Below, piece by piece: positions 25,010 through 38,925 of a DNA stretch of 64,000 nucleotides (positions are counted from its first letter, which is position 1; each line of letters opens with the position of its first letter). Below the pieces are notes generated by a model that worked only from the letters and a program-made list of their open reading frames with translations, had not been told where the DNA came from and searched no databases. A program made the position numbers and the translations under genes. Origin of the DNA: Unio delphinus (lineage: Eukaryota; Mollusca; Bivalvia; Unionida; Unionidae). Location: the NCBI GenBank assembly GCA_029339505.1, contig JAQISU010000114.1, positions 2,094,501 through 2,158,500 of the forward strand, written 5' to 3'.

Positions 25010-28000
25010 GTTTCTCAGAAGACCAAGATCTTGAAACAAAGTTTAATTTTCTACTCTTGTCCAATCAAAATGACTTCAGATATAAAGTAAGTTCTAGCGC
25101 AATATGCTCGAGTTTTAAAAAAATATGACACAAGGCTAGTTTGGTGTAAATGGTGTAGCGTGTGCTATAAGATCTTTAGATAACACGATTTACGCGGTGG
25201 ATATGTGTCGAAATTCTTGGTTTCAGGAATCTAAGTCCACATTCTAAATAATCAGATAATTTACATTCACTTAAGAAGTTCCCAAAAGCAAGACAGAAAT
25301 AGTAATATAGTCTTTGATAATGTGTATGTTGTGTAATCGTATATGCGGATAATCCAACTAAATGCAGTCATCGGATAATCCATCTAAATGCAGTCATCGA
25401 GAATTGAGAGCTGAATTTACAGGAATAGCTATATCTGATTTATTAGTTTGCTCAATACTAATTTCACTGGTAAAATTCTGTATAATACTTAATTATTGTT
25501 GTTGCAGCATACCATCTACGTATATCATCAATACGTATACACAACCTATCCGCAATAAAGCCGTTTCATGCTTTTATATTTAAATTACAAAATATGTAAA
25601 GTATCCAAGAGTCGCTTATGAAGAAAGAATATTTTTTTTATCTCAGCATGGCGGTTGATTAAACTGATTTAGTTTCAATATTAGAAGTTTACCGAAGTAA
25701 ATCAAAATTGATTTTTTTTTAATTAATAGGCGGAAAAATAGAAAGCACCTTGAAATGACTTTTGATGATATTGTTCTCTAGAGAGTAAAGATAGTGTGGA
25801 TCAATAACAAAATATTCGAAGACATTGCAGTCCCCACCAAAGATAGATAATAGACTTTTAAGAAGTGTCATGGGATAGTAAGAAAATCTGTGAAGATATG
25901 GCAAAATAACTCTGAGTAGAAATATCTAACTACATTTGAAGAGTTAAAAAGGTCGTCGCTTTTCATTTTACATTGATAATGGCTAGATAAATTGACAGTG
26001 TGTACTTTAATCACATTAAATATAGTGGTAGTACGATTTTTGATCTCTCTGTTTAACTCAGTATTGGTATTTGGGTATATTTATTGTAAGGTGCTGTCGG
26101 CTATCAAGGGTTATTAGTACAATATCGCACAAGCCCTGGTCAGAGGTATTGCGCAACTTGGAAAAACAACACTCGAACCGCCTCCCGCTAATTCTCGTTA
26201 TCTAAAGGAATGACCTCCACGGTGTAATATGCCCGGTTAATGGATATGGTAATCTGAGATGGTACCTTGAACAAAGACAACACACGACCCCAGTAAAGAT
26301 AAAATATGAATTTAATTACAATACAATTAAGAGAAGAATGACACAATAAATTACAATGTTCTTTCCTTCTGACGATTCTTCGTTCAGAAGTAATTCAAAA
26401 CCCGAAGCTTTAAGATAGCAGGTACGTTAATTAAAATTCAGAACACTAATAAAATAGATGAATTTAACCGTTAATGACTGATAGTACTTTCATCATGGAA
26501 TCGAATGCTCATTAACATTGGACTGTTGGGTGATTCACAATGACCTTGTTCGTCGACTGGTTTTTTCTTTTTTTTCTTTTCTTTTCTTTCCCTGCGTGCT
26601 TCAGCTTGCCCTTGGATTGAACGGGAATTCCACACTCTGACTTCTGACTTCTTTTCCCTCTTTTCCTTTGACTCCTCGCTGATTCTCACTCTTTCCAAAC
26701 AAACTATTTTCCTTGTAAAAGAAAAGGGTAAAATGCCCTAAGTATCTCGTTACTTTAAGAGTTGAGATTGTCCGTCCGTCTTCAGGTTCGAACAATCAGA
26801 TTTTACTATCAGTGTTATCATTTATACGGCTAACAAATACTACACAAGTCTTCAGATCACTAGAGCTATACTGCTAATTATCGACGTCAGAATTAGGGAA
26901 AGTCATATATTCCCGTAAATCATTACGTAAAGTGAAGCAATATATCATAACACACAATCCATATTCACTAATATGATAAATTCAAATTAATGTAACACTT
27001 TCCAATCATAAATGTACCCGGCGGGTTTTCTACACCACCCATTTACCTACCTAAGTATATAAGGTAAAAAATGCTAATTCAGAATTCAAAAATGCATTAT
27101 TAAATCACTGTAAAACCGACTATCCATACAAAAATATGAACACATCATGCATCTGTAACAAAGAAACATCATATCAAAGTACGTTATTAAATCAATGTAA
27201 TACTGAACTATTTGTATCATAGTATCGATACATTATGCATCTATGACAAAGAAAAACATCATATACATTACATCATGATAAAGGTGAATTTGAGTTAAAT
27301 ACCTTGTGTTTTTGGCGTCTTACAATCGTTCCACATTCAGTTCCCTGTAACCACAATTTTACGAAGTCGTTCTTGCAACGAACCTTCGGAGTCCGGGTAA
27401 TGGTTCTCTCTTGCAGAGAAATTTTTAGACTGACTAACCTCCTTTGATACGTAGTATATATTTCCCCGATTCTGGGGTTCGACACACCCCTTTCCCTATA
27501 CATTTGACCAATCGGAATAAATGCTATTCCTACGGACCTTTTGAAAACCGTCTATCAAGATGCCAAAAATTCCACTTAGGGTCGAAATATCACCTTATCA
27601 TTTGTTTCCAATCACTCTGACAGCTCTACGTGAGGAATCACATATTTTAAGCGTGTCAAACACTCAGTCCGTTTTCACTCTAAATATTGTAACAGTCTGA
27701 CCGAGGTAAACTAACATTCTTTCCGTTCAAAACTCTACTCCAAGACAGTTGATTGTCGGCTAGACTAAGAATTAATTAAAGAATTTCACTGGCGAAAAAT
27801 TTGGCACTTGACATTTATGATCAATCAAAAGGGATGAAATGAAACAAATTATGATCTAAACAGATATCGGTCAATACTATTTTATACACTGATGACTTTT
27901 AAAATTCTTTTATCAATTATTTGTACGTTTTTAAACGACTGCATTACTTAGGATACACAATGATCTCTTTTAAGCTTTCAGTTTGCAGTGGCGGAGGGCT

Positions 28001-29260
28001 GGGTCCGTGTTGGTGCTTCATTATCTGATGGGGTGAAATATAACCTCTTTTATTATCCTAAAGTAGTCTTTAAAGCCAAATAATTAATACATGAAATAGT
28101 ATTTTAAGCCAAAGAACTAATACTTATTATACCCAACTTTGATTGACAAAGAGAATGTTTTAGACAATCTGATATGAAGGCAGTATGAAGGTATGAATCT
28201 GGTATTTATCATTACAAAAATTACACATTTATTGAATACGTTTAATATCTCTCTCCAGATGTACTTGACATATACATGTCCAAATAAAACCCAGTAAAAA
28301 TAATATACACAATAACTTGAACAACATTAACATTATACATATTGTTGTAACAAACTGGAGTAATGCATTTATATCACAGTACATATAGAATATGTAATGC
28401 CCCTGGGGCATTGTTGTTATTGGCGGAATCGGGCCAGGTTTTGTTGTTGTTTGGGTTGGGAGATCAACCAGTGAGGGTTGTTATGTGCAATAAAAAGCGT
28501 AAAGATTTGACATGCCGAGTCATACAAGTTGTTCTAGTTTAAGTTACATATTACATCACTAAACTGAAAAATATATGTGCAATATTTTATATTTTAGCAA
28601 TTTCGCATATGTAATTCTAATGTAAACAAGACAGATATATTACTCGCCTAAAAATGACAAGAAAATTAAGATTCCGTCGTAAACAATTCTGCGCAGCTGA
28701 CAAATTCTGTTTAATACAATGCTGCTTGAGCACGCGATTATACACTAGAAACATAAAGTGAAAATTACTTTATTATGAAATTATAAGAAATAAACATAAC
28801 ACATTTATATATGCAATCGTTGTATAAGAAAATGAAAGTGCCCAAAATATTGTCTCTATTCTTATGCCGACATTGCAAAACGTGTTATCTGCTAAGAAAG
28901 TTCAACAACTTTTGGATACTTTCTTTTTTGATAAATAAACCACTCCTTTTCTTTATATTGTATTACGCTCAAAGTCTTTTCCAGGTCACAATTGGCAATG
29001 ATTTCGGTGTAAATTGATAACACGTTTTTACATACAATCACTTCTAGTGCATTACAGTGTTGGACATTGTTAACACATCTATGAATCAATTAAAATACTT
29101 AGAGCACATTCGACACTAATTCACTTTTTCCTCAGATGAAAATCCGCAGTCTTAATAGCTTTTTTTACCTCGTAAATTTTCTTTATATCATTTTCCTCTT
29201 CATTTCTGTGTCCTTGTCATTTTTTTTTCCTCATAGATTTACTTTCTTAGTCGTTCTGGG
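25010..29260. other. No gene identified
   Basis: AT-rich sequence without a supportable coding region. The part from about 26100 to 27750 differs in texture (more GC, polypurine-like and polyA-signal-like pieces) and could be a degraded LTR, but I found no matching repeat or TG...CA ends within the window. Confidence 0.35.
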
Positions 29261-29265
<5 letters not shown>

Positions 29266-29314
<49 letters not shown>

Positions 29315-31780
29315 AGACTTTGTATAGCGCCTAATCTTTAGAAGCTCCAAGCTCTTTACATCTATAATGATATGACTAAACTACAGAAAAACAAAGACAA
29401 AAACCATGAAATTGGAAAACATAAAAACATGCTGAAACATATAAGATACAAAACATTATTAGGTCTCTAAGTTTGTTCATGCAGTCGAAAAATTGAGTTT
29501 TAAGAGCACTCTTAAAAGGGACCACTTTGCCTTTGTGTTTAATTTCAATGGACAAATCGCTCCACATCGCCGGGCCCTGCTTATGCAAAAGAACGTTGTC
29601 TATATGACTTTGTTTTCATAGTGGGAACAATAAGTGTACGATTGTCAGAAGAGGAGCGTATCTTGCTGGTGTATACACATTGGTGAGGCCGGATAGGTAT
29701 ATTATACTAGAGTCTGTCAGTGAAACATTGCACAGAGAACAAATTTTGTGTTTGATTCTGTATTTTAATGGATAACCATTGTAGGGTACAGAGCAGTGGT
29801 GATGTGTGCTCTGATCGAGGTACTCTAAAGATGATCCAAGCAGCTGTGTTTTGAACTTTTTGAAGTTTCTTAAGTAGATATTGAGACGAACCAGACAGAA
29901 TTATGTTACAATAGTCCAGTCTTGAAAATACTAATGAACACACGTGTTTTAGTGGCATCAACAAAAAAATATTTGCGAGTGGAACTAATGCGTCTCAGTT
30001 CAAGATATGCAGCCTTACATATGTTCAGGACATGTTGGTGCAATGTGAGAGTACTGTCTATGGTAACACCTAGGTTTCCTACTGACTGTGAATTTAGTGT
30101 TGGTGTTGCTGATATTTATTGTCTGAGGTAAAGGATCTGAGTGAGAACGTCTTTGTGTTGTGATCAGAATGACCTCAGTTTCATCATCATTCATCTGCAG
30201 CTTGTTACATATCATCCATGATTTCACAGCAGAAATGCACCTCTCAGCTCCATGGATGGTAGCATCAACTTTAGTTTGGTGAGTAGACTTATATATTTGG
30301 TGAGACACTGGGCGATGATCTATAACACTTGATTATGGGAATCCCCCAAAGAGAAAAAGAGATATTAATAACATCAGTTAGTGAAGGCAATATTGGGTCT
30401 AAGCACTCAAGCAGCAGTGATGTCGGAATTGGATCAAGTTCACAAGACTTTGTGGCACTCTCCATCACGATTGCGGTACTAAATCAATAGAGACAGGTTC
30501 AAATGCTCAAAATGGTTGTCGCTTACATTCTGTGTCACAACTGTATGGTGACGAGTCAATTGAAATTGTGTTGTCAAGCGATTCTCTAATGGTTTGTACT
30601 TTGTCATAGAAGAAATCGCAAATAGGTCCGGAAGGTCTACTGGAGAGAAGATAGTTGGAAGTGGTGTACACTTGTTCCTTGACATTAGTTTGTTATCTCG
30701 AAGAGCTCTTTGCAGCTGAAACTCTCTGTGATCTTAGTACTGTAGAAAGATAATTTTGCTAAATGGACTATGTTTGTTACGTTATTCTTAGCGGCCTCAT
30801 ATATTTGTTTATGAATAGTGAGTCTGGTGGAAAGCCAAAGCCTCTCTGCTTTTCGGCGATATCTTTTAGCTGTGCGAAGCTGGTCCCTAACTTTGATATA
30901 CCATGGAGAACACTTTTTGTTTTATTGATATTCTGTATTTGGTGGCTGGGTCATGTTTTTCAAGCAATGAATGCAGGCAGTTATCGAGTTGTTCTCCTGT
31001 ATGATGTAAGTAAGTTGTTAGTTTTTCTTGGATGTCATGCATTAATTTGGTTCTATTTATCATACGGAGGTTTATATTAGTAGCAAAAAAAGGTGGAAGG
31101 TTAGGGACAGATACGTCGAGATGGCATATAATGCAGAGGTCATCCGATGCAAGTTCGTGGGATACAAGGGTGGAATGCAGAACAATATCATCAGGTCTAT
31201 GAAGAAATCAGGTTAACGGACTGTTAAGGTTGAAAACATGAATGGAATCTATGTGTTTTGAAGTGTATGGGTTTCCGGGACAGTAAAAGTGAAAGTTGAA
31301 ATCTCCAAGAATAATTAGGTTGCCATCCATCACATTTCCATACTCCAGAAGATTCTGAAACTGTTAGAATAAGACAGATTCAGTCAGCTTGTTTATTTCT
31401 ACTAGGAGGAAGGCGATTGAGACAGAAAAAATGGACTGACATTTGTTCCAGTGTGAGTGTTGTTTGGATAAGTTCAAACGATTTGTGGCAGAAATTGAAG
31501 GTTGTGTTGTACTTAAGGCATTGTATCATGGATTCTTTGTGACGACAACAATTCCAACTCAGCGAGAGTTGCGGGGGAACGAATTGATGGAGTAATTATT
31601 GGGTGTTAAATCCGCGCACTTGGGTTCATCGCCTGATGTTTATAGCCATGTTTCTGTCAGGAAGAAGACGTCAACATTCTGGTCGTTGATAAAATTAACA
31701 ATTTATGTGCGCTTTTCCGGTGACCCTACTGATTGGGCGTTGAATAATGCAATACGTAGTGGTATCCCTGCTAAAGTTGC
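29266..31780 (-). mobile_element. Decayed non-LTR retrotransposon (LINE) copy 1
   Basis: Read on the minus strand, the element runs from about 31780 to an (ATT)n tail at 29311-29266. An endonuclease-like start is seen near 31750-31710 (FNAQSVGSPEKRT). RT-side pieces follow: VKSWMICNKLQMNDDETE near 30230-30170 and the C-terminal SRLDYCNIILSGSSQYLLKK near 29920-29860, a hallmark of CR1/L2/Jockey-type reverse transcriptases. Frames are broken by several stops and shifts. A second copy of the same family lies at 59366-62300. Confidence 0.75.
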
Positions 31781-33184
31781 TAGTGAGTTTAAACATTGAA
31801 CAATTAGTCACGCGGCTGATAAAGAATAGGGTGTTACGCGTAACTTAAAGCGTACGGCTCTGTTATTCTGATTCGTAAGTGTTGTTCTAGCTTGATTATA
31901 TTACATCATAGGAATGGAAATACAGAATATCTCATATTATTTCTAATGTAGACACGACATCTGCATTACTGCCTCATAAACTGACATGAGAATCCGAGTT
32001 TCCTTCTCAACACTTTCTTGGAATAGTTTTATCAGGTGTCAAAGCATATACTACCGGCTACTACTAAAATGACAAGGAAAAATAAAAACAACCTTAAATA
32101 TACAATCATTGTTTACAACATTTAACGAATCCAAGTTATTTCCTTTATGTTGATGACTTGAGTGTTGGACATGTTACTCTAGGCCAGCTGTGTGAACATA
32201 TGCATTGTATAGTGTTATATATATGTAGGCGATTGCGATTTTTAATGACTGCGTCAGTATGCAATACGTCCTATAGTATAAAATTTTTAGAAACTTGTGA
32301 ATACTTGCTTTTAAAAAAAATCACTTTTTCTTTGCATTGCATTACCCATCAAAATCGTTTACCCAGTCATAGCTAGAAATGATTTCGATGTAAATTGATA
32401 ACATGTTGAGACTAATTTGGAGATAGATAATTTGCACTAACTGTATATACTCACTCTAACCAACCACAGTTCGTGTGTAAAACGTACGCTATCTATCCAA
32501 ACCGAACGATATTCAAACTCTACCTTTGACTGTGCATCTGTTTACGAAATTTATTGTACCCATGAGCATACCGCTGCATCTGAGTTGGATTGATACAGGC
32601 AAGATTCGACCCCACAATCCCCTGATTATTAGTCACGAATACTTCCTAACGAGCAAACGTGACCCAGACTAAATATATAGCAATATACAGATAGCACAAC
32701 ACAAATAGCTATAGCATACACATGATACAGCTAACCCCTAACCAGGGCTAATAAAATTAAATAAAGAGAAGGAGGGAAAGATAAGTTAAAAATACGATCT
32801 CTTAAATTCCATCTCTTTAGACACATTTAGGAATTAAAAATAACTCTTTTCAATGATATAATTCCGATGGGAAAAAAGTAAGGTTAAGGATTAAAGTTTT
32901 AAAGAAATAATAAAAAACACATTTACATCACATCAGGGGGAACACATATATAAACACACATTTTTTTAGGTTTTTTTAAAGGGGTGGGGGCATCTATCTG
33001 GTGCTCCCCCACCCCAAAACAAAAAAGAAAAAAGGTAAAAATGTGTATATATTGAACAAAACAGGACTCATAGAATCCCCCATATGTAACCTATGAATCT
33101 ATGAAGAATTTTAAAACGCCAGACCGGTTTGACTTTCTACGGGAATGGTAATGCTACAATGTTTTGGAGACCAAAACACCAAAT

Positions 33185-33320
33185 TTGATTACTATCCAAA
33201 ACTCGCTTCCTAATTACTATCAAACATTCACTTTTTGCTAACAATTCAACACTCACTTTTTGAATACTATCCAATACTCACTTTTTAAATACTATCCAGC
33301 ATTCACTCTTGACTAATATA
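33185..33320. repeat. Short tandem array, 26-29-bp units
   Basis: About five imperfect units contain ACTATCCAA and TTCACTTTTTG. Confidence 0.65.
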
Positions 33321-34920
33321 CATTACCTACGTTTCTGTACTAGCTTTTTAAAAAAGACAATGCATATATTAGGTATAGTTCAAAGAACATTTAATTTCAT
33401 TTATTTTGGCGTGTGATTTATGGGTGTACTGTGGGTTATAAAGCATACAGCTTGGCCTTATCTCAGACCTGCACCTTTCCAAACACTGCTAGCTGCACTT
33501 GGTCATTTTAACTTCTTGTACTTAAATGTAAATTTTAAAAAAATAGCCGATAACTTTTTTTTACATTTTATAAATTTGGCAAGTCACTAATTGCACTTTC
33601 AGAATCTGGTATTGTCTAAGTTGGCAAAAACAATTTTCCCTTTAGTATTAACTGCTAAAGTTTGTGTACTATATACAAATTCAGGCTGATTGTTTCAACA
33701 CAAGAGAGCAGTCATTTTAGTTAGCTGTGTACTTAGATAATCTACAATTTCCAAAGGTACAATCCCTAGAAATGTCAGCCACATTACATCAAAATAATAT
33801 GGATTTATGCCAATATTCTCTCCGCTGTGCATGTTTCCAATGCAACCAACTTCACTTTACATAAGTTACTCTCTCAAAAGTACACAATAACTGGTGAGCG
33901 CCACCAAAACAAATCCGAGTGAGTGGGTTTATCATTGTTGTCAAGGAATTAAAGGGAAATAACTTAATTTAAGGGTGACCAGCGTGGAGTCAAATTTCTT
34001 GAGGAAAAATTAATTTACATATATGAAACACAATGCAGTTTCTGCTTATGTGTTCTGTCTCACACGATGCTAGTCTATGATGCTGCAAATGTAACGTCTG
34101 CTGGTACACACAAGCAAGCGTCACATGATGATGAGAATCATATTTTACTACGTGTGAAAATATAAGAATAAATGGTTTACAAATAAAATTAAAAGAATGA
34201 AAAGATATATAAAACATTATTTTGCCAATAACCTTCAAAATGTATGCTTAAGAACGTAATATAGGCCACAGACGAATAGTAAAATAAAAACACATCTTTT
34301 AATTTATCAAATAAAGTATTAATTTTGATATCTTTGCGTATGTTTGTATGAACATAAAATAATATATTTTGTATATAAAGGTGCTGGAAAAAGCTAACAG
34401 ACCTACTCCTTTTTGTATGTGATTGCAAATCTTTGCATGTGTGACTGCGTATTGATGTATATGACAAAACAAAATAAACCATACCATTTTTAATTTCTGT
34501 ATGACTGCTTGTATGAAATCAAATCGATAATACTACCACTTGTATACAATTAATGGATTGTCATGTTTATTTCATCATGAACTATTCAAGCAACCCTCTA
34601 TTGTAATTAGCGATATTGTTCACATAATATCATGCACCTCGAGTCAATCTGTATTCCCCATACTCTTAGGCATCAATGTACAACGTACATCACATCGAAG
34701 GCGTCTACGGGCTCAAAGGTCCATGCATCCACCACGAAAATGTCTATAGTTCTAAAACAGTATTCGTGTACATGTTTGCAAACATAATGGCCAACGTTTC
34801 ATGCGTGTGTATGCCAACACATATTGGTCAGTAAGGTGTGACTGAGGTGTATACACAGACGGATAAATATTCTAAATACCAGTTTTGCGCATAATTCAGA
34901 TCGATAACTTTTAACAGTAC

Positions 34921-34946
34921 CCTGGAGTTCAATGATGAACTCCAGG
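34921..34946. other. Perfect 11-bp stem hairpin
   Basis: CCTGGAGTTCA is followed by ATGA and then its exact reverse complement. It is GC-rich in an AT-rich surrounding. It may be the centre of a foldback element or chance. Confidence 0.6.
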
Positions 34947-36084
34947 AATCGTTTCAGACCAAATATTTATCATCCGGCATTTTCTTCAAAACGCCTTGAA
35001 AAAAAACCCTAAGCCAATCACATCTTTGCACTCTGATTCGTATCAGCACATTTTGGAGATTCCTCCTAAATGGGAAATCTCGGTTCCCTTCTCTCTTACC
35101 AAGGTAAATGTTAATAGTTTCGTTACAAGATTTGTTAATGCTGCAGCAATCCGAATTGCTGTTTCTAACCGAATGTGGAACAGCATAATCAACAATGCGC
35201 GAGAGGAACAGGTCTTACTGTATGTATTGGAGAGATTATGGACTATGGCACTATCATCAAAGTTCTTCTCCAACCCAATCTGAACTGGGTAAGCTATCGC
35301 GCTTGAGCAAAGTACTTTTTATTTATATTGCCTAGGCACTCAGAAACAGTAACATATCAATATAAATAATGATAGCTTTATGAATTTCTGACAGTATAAT
35401 TTAATACATGGCACATAATTATCCTTTAATAGAGGCTATAATTCTTCTAACAATATATAAAGGATCCCAGGTGAAATCATGTGCTCTCATACGTTAGCCA
35501 CGACTGGAAGTCAGTGTCACTACCTGATGCGTTATAGACATGCCCTGATTCTTGCGGTAATAAATCTTTTTTTTTTCTTAATTTATACACACATCCTCCT
35601 TTTTTGTATAATTAATGATATAATTAAATATATTTTTAAATATGTGTGCATATGGATGTTCACATACATAAACTACAGTTTCGTATATGTATAGTGCCGG
35701 ATTACCAAAGAGGTAGAGTAGGCACCGGCATATGTGTCCCACACCTTTTAGGAGCTCCGCGACAAAGGATCAAAATATTATAACATAGTAGGTATTGTTT
35801 TCCTTCAGTATGTGCAGTTACATATTATTTTATATTACCAAACGTTAAAATATCACTTTATGTAATTAATTGGTCCAAATAAGCCCATTGAATTCATATG
35901 CAGTATCCTCTTTACTAATTGGATGTGATCGCGGGAAAATATATTTTAACCCGCCTTCGGGAATGTTTGATTTTGAATGAACATTTTTGAAGGCCATTTT
36001 TTAACTCGACTAGCTAAAGGAAAATGGGTAACAAAATTTTCTCGACTGTCTGAATATGAATATGTTATCCCCACAGGGATTTGT

Positions 36085-36488
36085 TGCTGTTGTTGTTGTT
36101 GTTGTTGTTGTGGGGTTTAACGCTTAACGTTTAAATATATTGAAAAGACGTCCTTGATATGCAAAAGTTATTTTATGATTATTATATGAGATATATCAAA
36201 CACGAGGGAACATGTGAGCTCGAATTATCACGAACCGAATATAGAAGTTGTTGTTGCTGCTCGGTTTAGCGCCATTTTTCAGCACACAATAGGCTTTACG
36301 TGGCGGCTAGTATAAATAGTGGAGGAAGAACCCTGGAAAATCCCCCGAAAGAACCACCGACCCACGTGAAGCTACTGGCACGCTTTCTCGCATAACCACA
36401 TTGGCCTAATCTGAGTCCCGAACCCACGCAGACAGGTGAAATGGCAGTGATCCGTAACGGAGAGCGCTTTAGACCACTCGGGGCCCCT
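36085..36488 (-). repeat. SINE (36245-36488) preceded by a SINE tail fragment (36085-36125)
   Basis: A full-length member of the same SINE family is present, with (TGT)n tail, TTTAGCGCCATTTTTCAGCACACAA, the Meta-like core and the tRNA-like head near TAGACCACTCGGGG. About 120 bp before it, a second (TGT)n-GGGTTTAACGC piece is a 3'-end fragment of another copy. Confidence 0.7.
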
Positions 36489-36696
36489 CAGGGGTTTGTT
36501 ATATCATGTATAACAATATCATGCTGAGAAACATGGCGTAGAACTACAAGACAAGAACAACTAAGTAAAACTAAGGGTATTACTTACTTAATGGCCGGTG
36601 GGGAGAGGGAGCTATATATCTATAACATAGATAAAGAGTCCAACATATATACAAATATGGTTGAAATGTTAACCTACAGAAATAAAAAAAAACTCA

Positions 36697-36966
36697 CCTC
36701 AGTTTTAAGAAGAATATGAACATAAATGGATCTCCTAACTGACAGAACTTTATGCAACCAGAGCATCTTTTCGCAGTATATATGGGGATACAAATCCGAC
36801 TCGAAAAATAAATTTGTTTAGTTCTCTGTACAGTCTTTTGTTTCAGTGAAATACTGCAAATAACTGGTCTCAAATGCATTGCAGTAAATGATAGAATTTC
36901 TGCATCCGTTAATCCTATTTCACATAAAGATCGCAACAATGTAATGTTTTGTTCTGAAAATGACAT
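36697..36966 (-). other. Possible unassigned exon
   Basis: An open frame from ATG at 36966 runs to an AAACTGAG/GTGAGT donor-like site near 36697. It includes a cysteine cluster (RCSGCIKFCQLGD). Family not recognised and no partner exon found. Confidence 0.2.
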
Positions 36967-37500
36967 TTTAGGGTAAACATGTAATCTAGGCCTACTATTT
37001 ACCTATCAAACAATGTGGCATCACATTGCATTGATTATGCTGTTTTCAAAGATCATTTTGTCCTTCTAAAATGTTCTGTTCATTTAGATGGAAGCTTTTG
37101 TTTGATTTATAGTTTGTATTTAAAAAAAAGAACAATCTACGATGACTAGTTCAACTTTGTTTTGGACTATAATTTATGCACAATAAATGAAAGATGCGCC
37201 GTCTGTCAGAATGAACGAAATTATTCGTTCTTTTTATCTAGATAATTTCCACGGAAGTATGAACTATGATAAAGATAATCTCAAATGGGCAATTATTTTA
37301 TGTTAAATTTATGAAACTCGTTGAATAACATCAAACTTTTGCTCGCCAAGGCTCGCACATTATTCGACACGCTTAATAAATTCAACTAATCTTTACCCAT
37401 TTGAGATCCTCTAAATATTGATAAAACGCATTCGGAGATAATCTGCGATGGGGGCTCCAAGTTTTCGACTGCCTAAGGGCATAAGCATGGTTTAATCCGG

Positions 37501-37577
<77 letters not shown>
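37501..37577. repeat. (AT)n microsatellite
   Basis: Pure AT tract in the gene-poor flank of the divergent peptide gene. Confidence 0.95.
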
Positions 37578-37579
<2 letters not shown>

Positions 37580-37752
37580 TATATGCATCTATATGTAGGT
37601 AATAAGGAAGGTAATTACATAGTTATGTATGATTCGATATGCGCGACATGCATGGTTAATTAACGACAATCAAATTTAACAAGTACTTCTTTATTTGTGA
37701 TAAGTGAATAAATGAAATCATGGAAGCTTGTCCCTTCTCGCTCATAAGTTCT

Positions 37753-38430
37753 TTAATACCATATTCCTCCTGGAATACATTCAGCGTTGCAACCGTTGCA
37801 GTAATTGGCCCTGTAATAATAGTTGAAGTAATAGCGGTAATCAATTTAATTAAAATCAGATGTCAGCCTCATCGACAATTTGACGGACACCAATTCGAGG
37901 TCATGTTCTGATTACCTTTTGAATCCCCAAATCAAACTGGAGCTTTCGCGATTATAAAAATAAAAGACGTCATTCGGAACACTTCGCTTCAAACGGTGAT
38001 TTTTTTTTCCTAACAAGTCATGTAATATTTTATTAAGTAGAATACTAAAATAAATGCTCTCATCCATTCCAAACTTAGGCAGAATATTAACCTTTATCAG
38101 TAATTATTAGAACTATATATCATAAGTAGATCTCGACTGCAATCAGTCATTGGTCTCTCGCTATATTCTCAAATCTGCAATTACTTGGTGGGATTATCTT
38201 ATTCTTTTTTAAAAAAATAAATCGTTTAAGTCATGCAACATAAATATTTATAAACCTCTTTGTGATAGGTTTGTATTTGTATTGAAGTTGTATTTAGTTG
38301 TATGCTGTAGAGAGAAAGAAAGAAAGAAAGACAGACAGACAGACAGACAGACATGGATACCTGCATGTCGTCCCACTAGGGCACAACGCTGTTATGCAAG
38401 GGTTAACGAAACATTGCACTAAGATACATC
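37753..38430 (-). CDS. Divergent eight-cysteine peptide gene, exons 2 and 3 (partial)
   Basis: Exon 2 is 38430-38361, 70 nt as in copy B, between TTCCAG and GGTATCC. It carries FVNPCITALCPSGTTC. Exon 3 is 37810-37753 after TTACAG and encodes ANYCNGCNAECIPGGIWY and a stop. All eight cysteines have exactly the spacing seen in copy B, while most other residues and the introns differ, which argues for purifying selection on the scaffold. No matching signal-peptide exon is visible between 38431 and the Polinton at 38926, nor with confidence beyond 55190. The Polinton may therefore sit in intron 1 or upstream of the gene. Confidence 0.6.
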
Positions 38431-38433
38431 CTG

Positions 38434-38480
<47 letters not shown>

Positions 38481-38485
38481 GCAAT

Positions 38486-38552
<67 letters not shown>
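38328..38552. repeat. (AGAC)n, (AAT)n and (GATA)n tracts around exon 2
   Basis: AGAC units (about 38330-38352) lie just downstream of exon 2 of the divergent peptide gene. (AAT)n (38436-38480) abuts its acceptor, and (GATA)n (about 38486-38552) follows. Confidence 0.9.
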
Positions 38553-38554
<2 letters not shown>

Positions 38555-38776
38555 CAGCGCAGACATGTACGTATATCTCCACGTCTCGGGCATATAGCAG
38601 AAAAAATCCGAGCATGAATGGATCCAACTATTCTACTTCAACAAATAATACATTTTAAAGACCATTCAACTATATCAAACCCCTTAAGTATGTCTATATG
38701 TTTAACATTGATTACAATTCATAGTAACAAATATTTTATAATTATTTCCAGCGTTGAGCATTTTTCCGGAATTTCA

Positions 38777-38821
38777 CACACACACACACACACACATACA
38801 CATACACGCGCGCGCGCGCGT

Positions 38822-38898
<77 letters not shown>
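38777..38898. repeat. (CA)n-(CG)n-(GA)n compound microsatellite
   Basis: CA, then CG-rich, then a long GA tract, ending 27 bp before the Polinton. Confidence 0.95.
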
Positions 38899-38900
<2 letters not shown>

Positions 38901-38920
38901 CCAGCACTATTAAACTAACG

Positions 38921-38925
38921 ACTAT
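38921..38925. repeat. Target-site duplication ACTAT (left; right copy 55190-55194)
   Basis: Direct repeats of ACTAT flank the AG...CT ends. Polintons usually duplicate 5-6 bp. A sixth position would mismatch (G versus T). Confidence 0.75.

Larger units (their letters stand above)
31960..36080. other. Gene-poor stretch
   Basis: No coding region is supported. Contents include loosely tandem 26-29-bp units containing TTCACTTTTT and ACTATCCA (33185-33320) and a perfect GC-rich hairpin (34921-34946). A fragment near 35693-35740 (GTGCCGGATTACCAAAG...GGCACCGG) resembles the end of a hAT-type MITE. Confidence 0.5.

Noticed and set aside
26100..27750. Solo LTR
   Set aside because: Texture is suggestive, but no TG...CA ends, target duplication or second copy could be identified.
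30763..31080. 105-codon plus-strand frame
   Set aside because: Antisense to the LINE copy 1; the LINE signatures lie on the minus strand.
34996..35283. 95-codon plus-strand frame and its antisense partner
   Set aside because: Open on both strands, no motif, no duplicate and no neighbouring exon signals.
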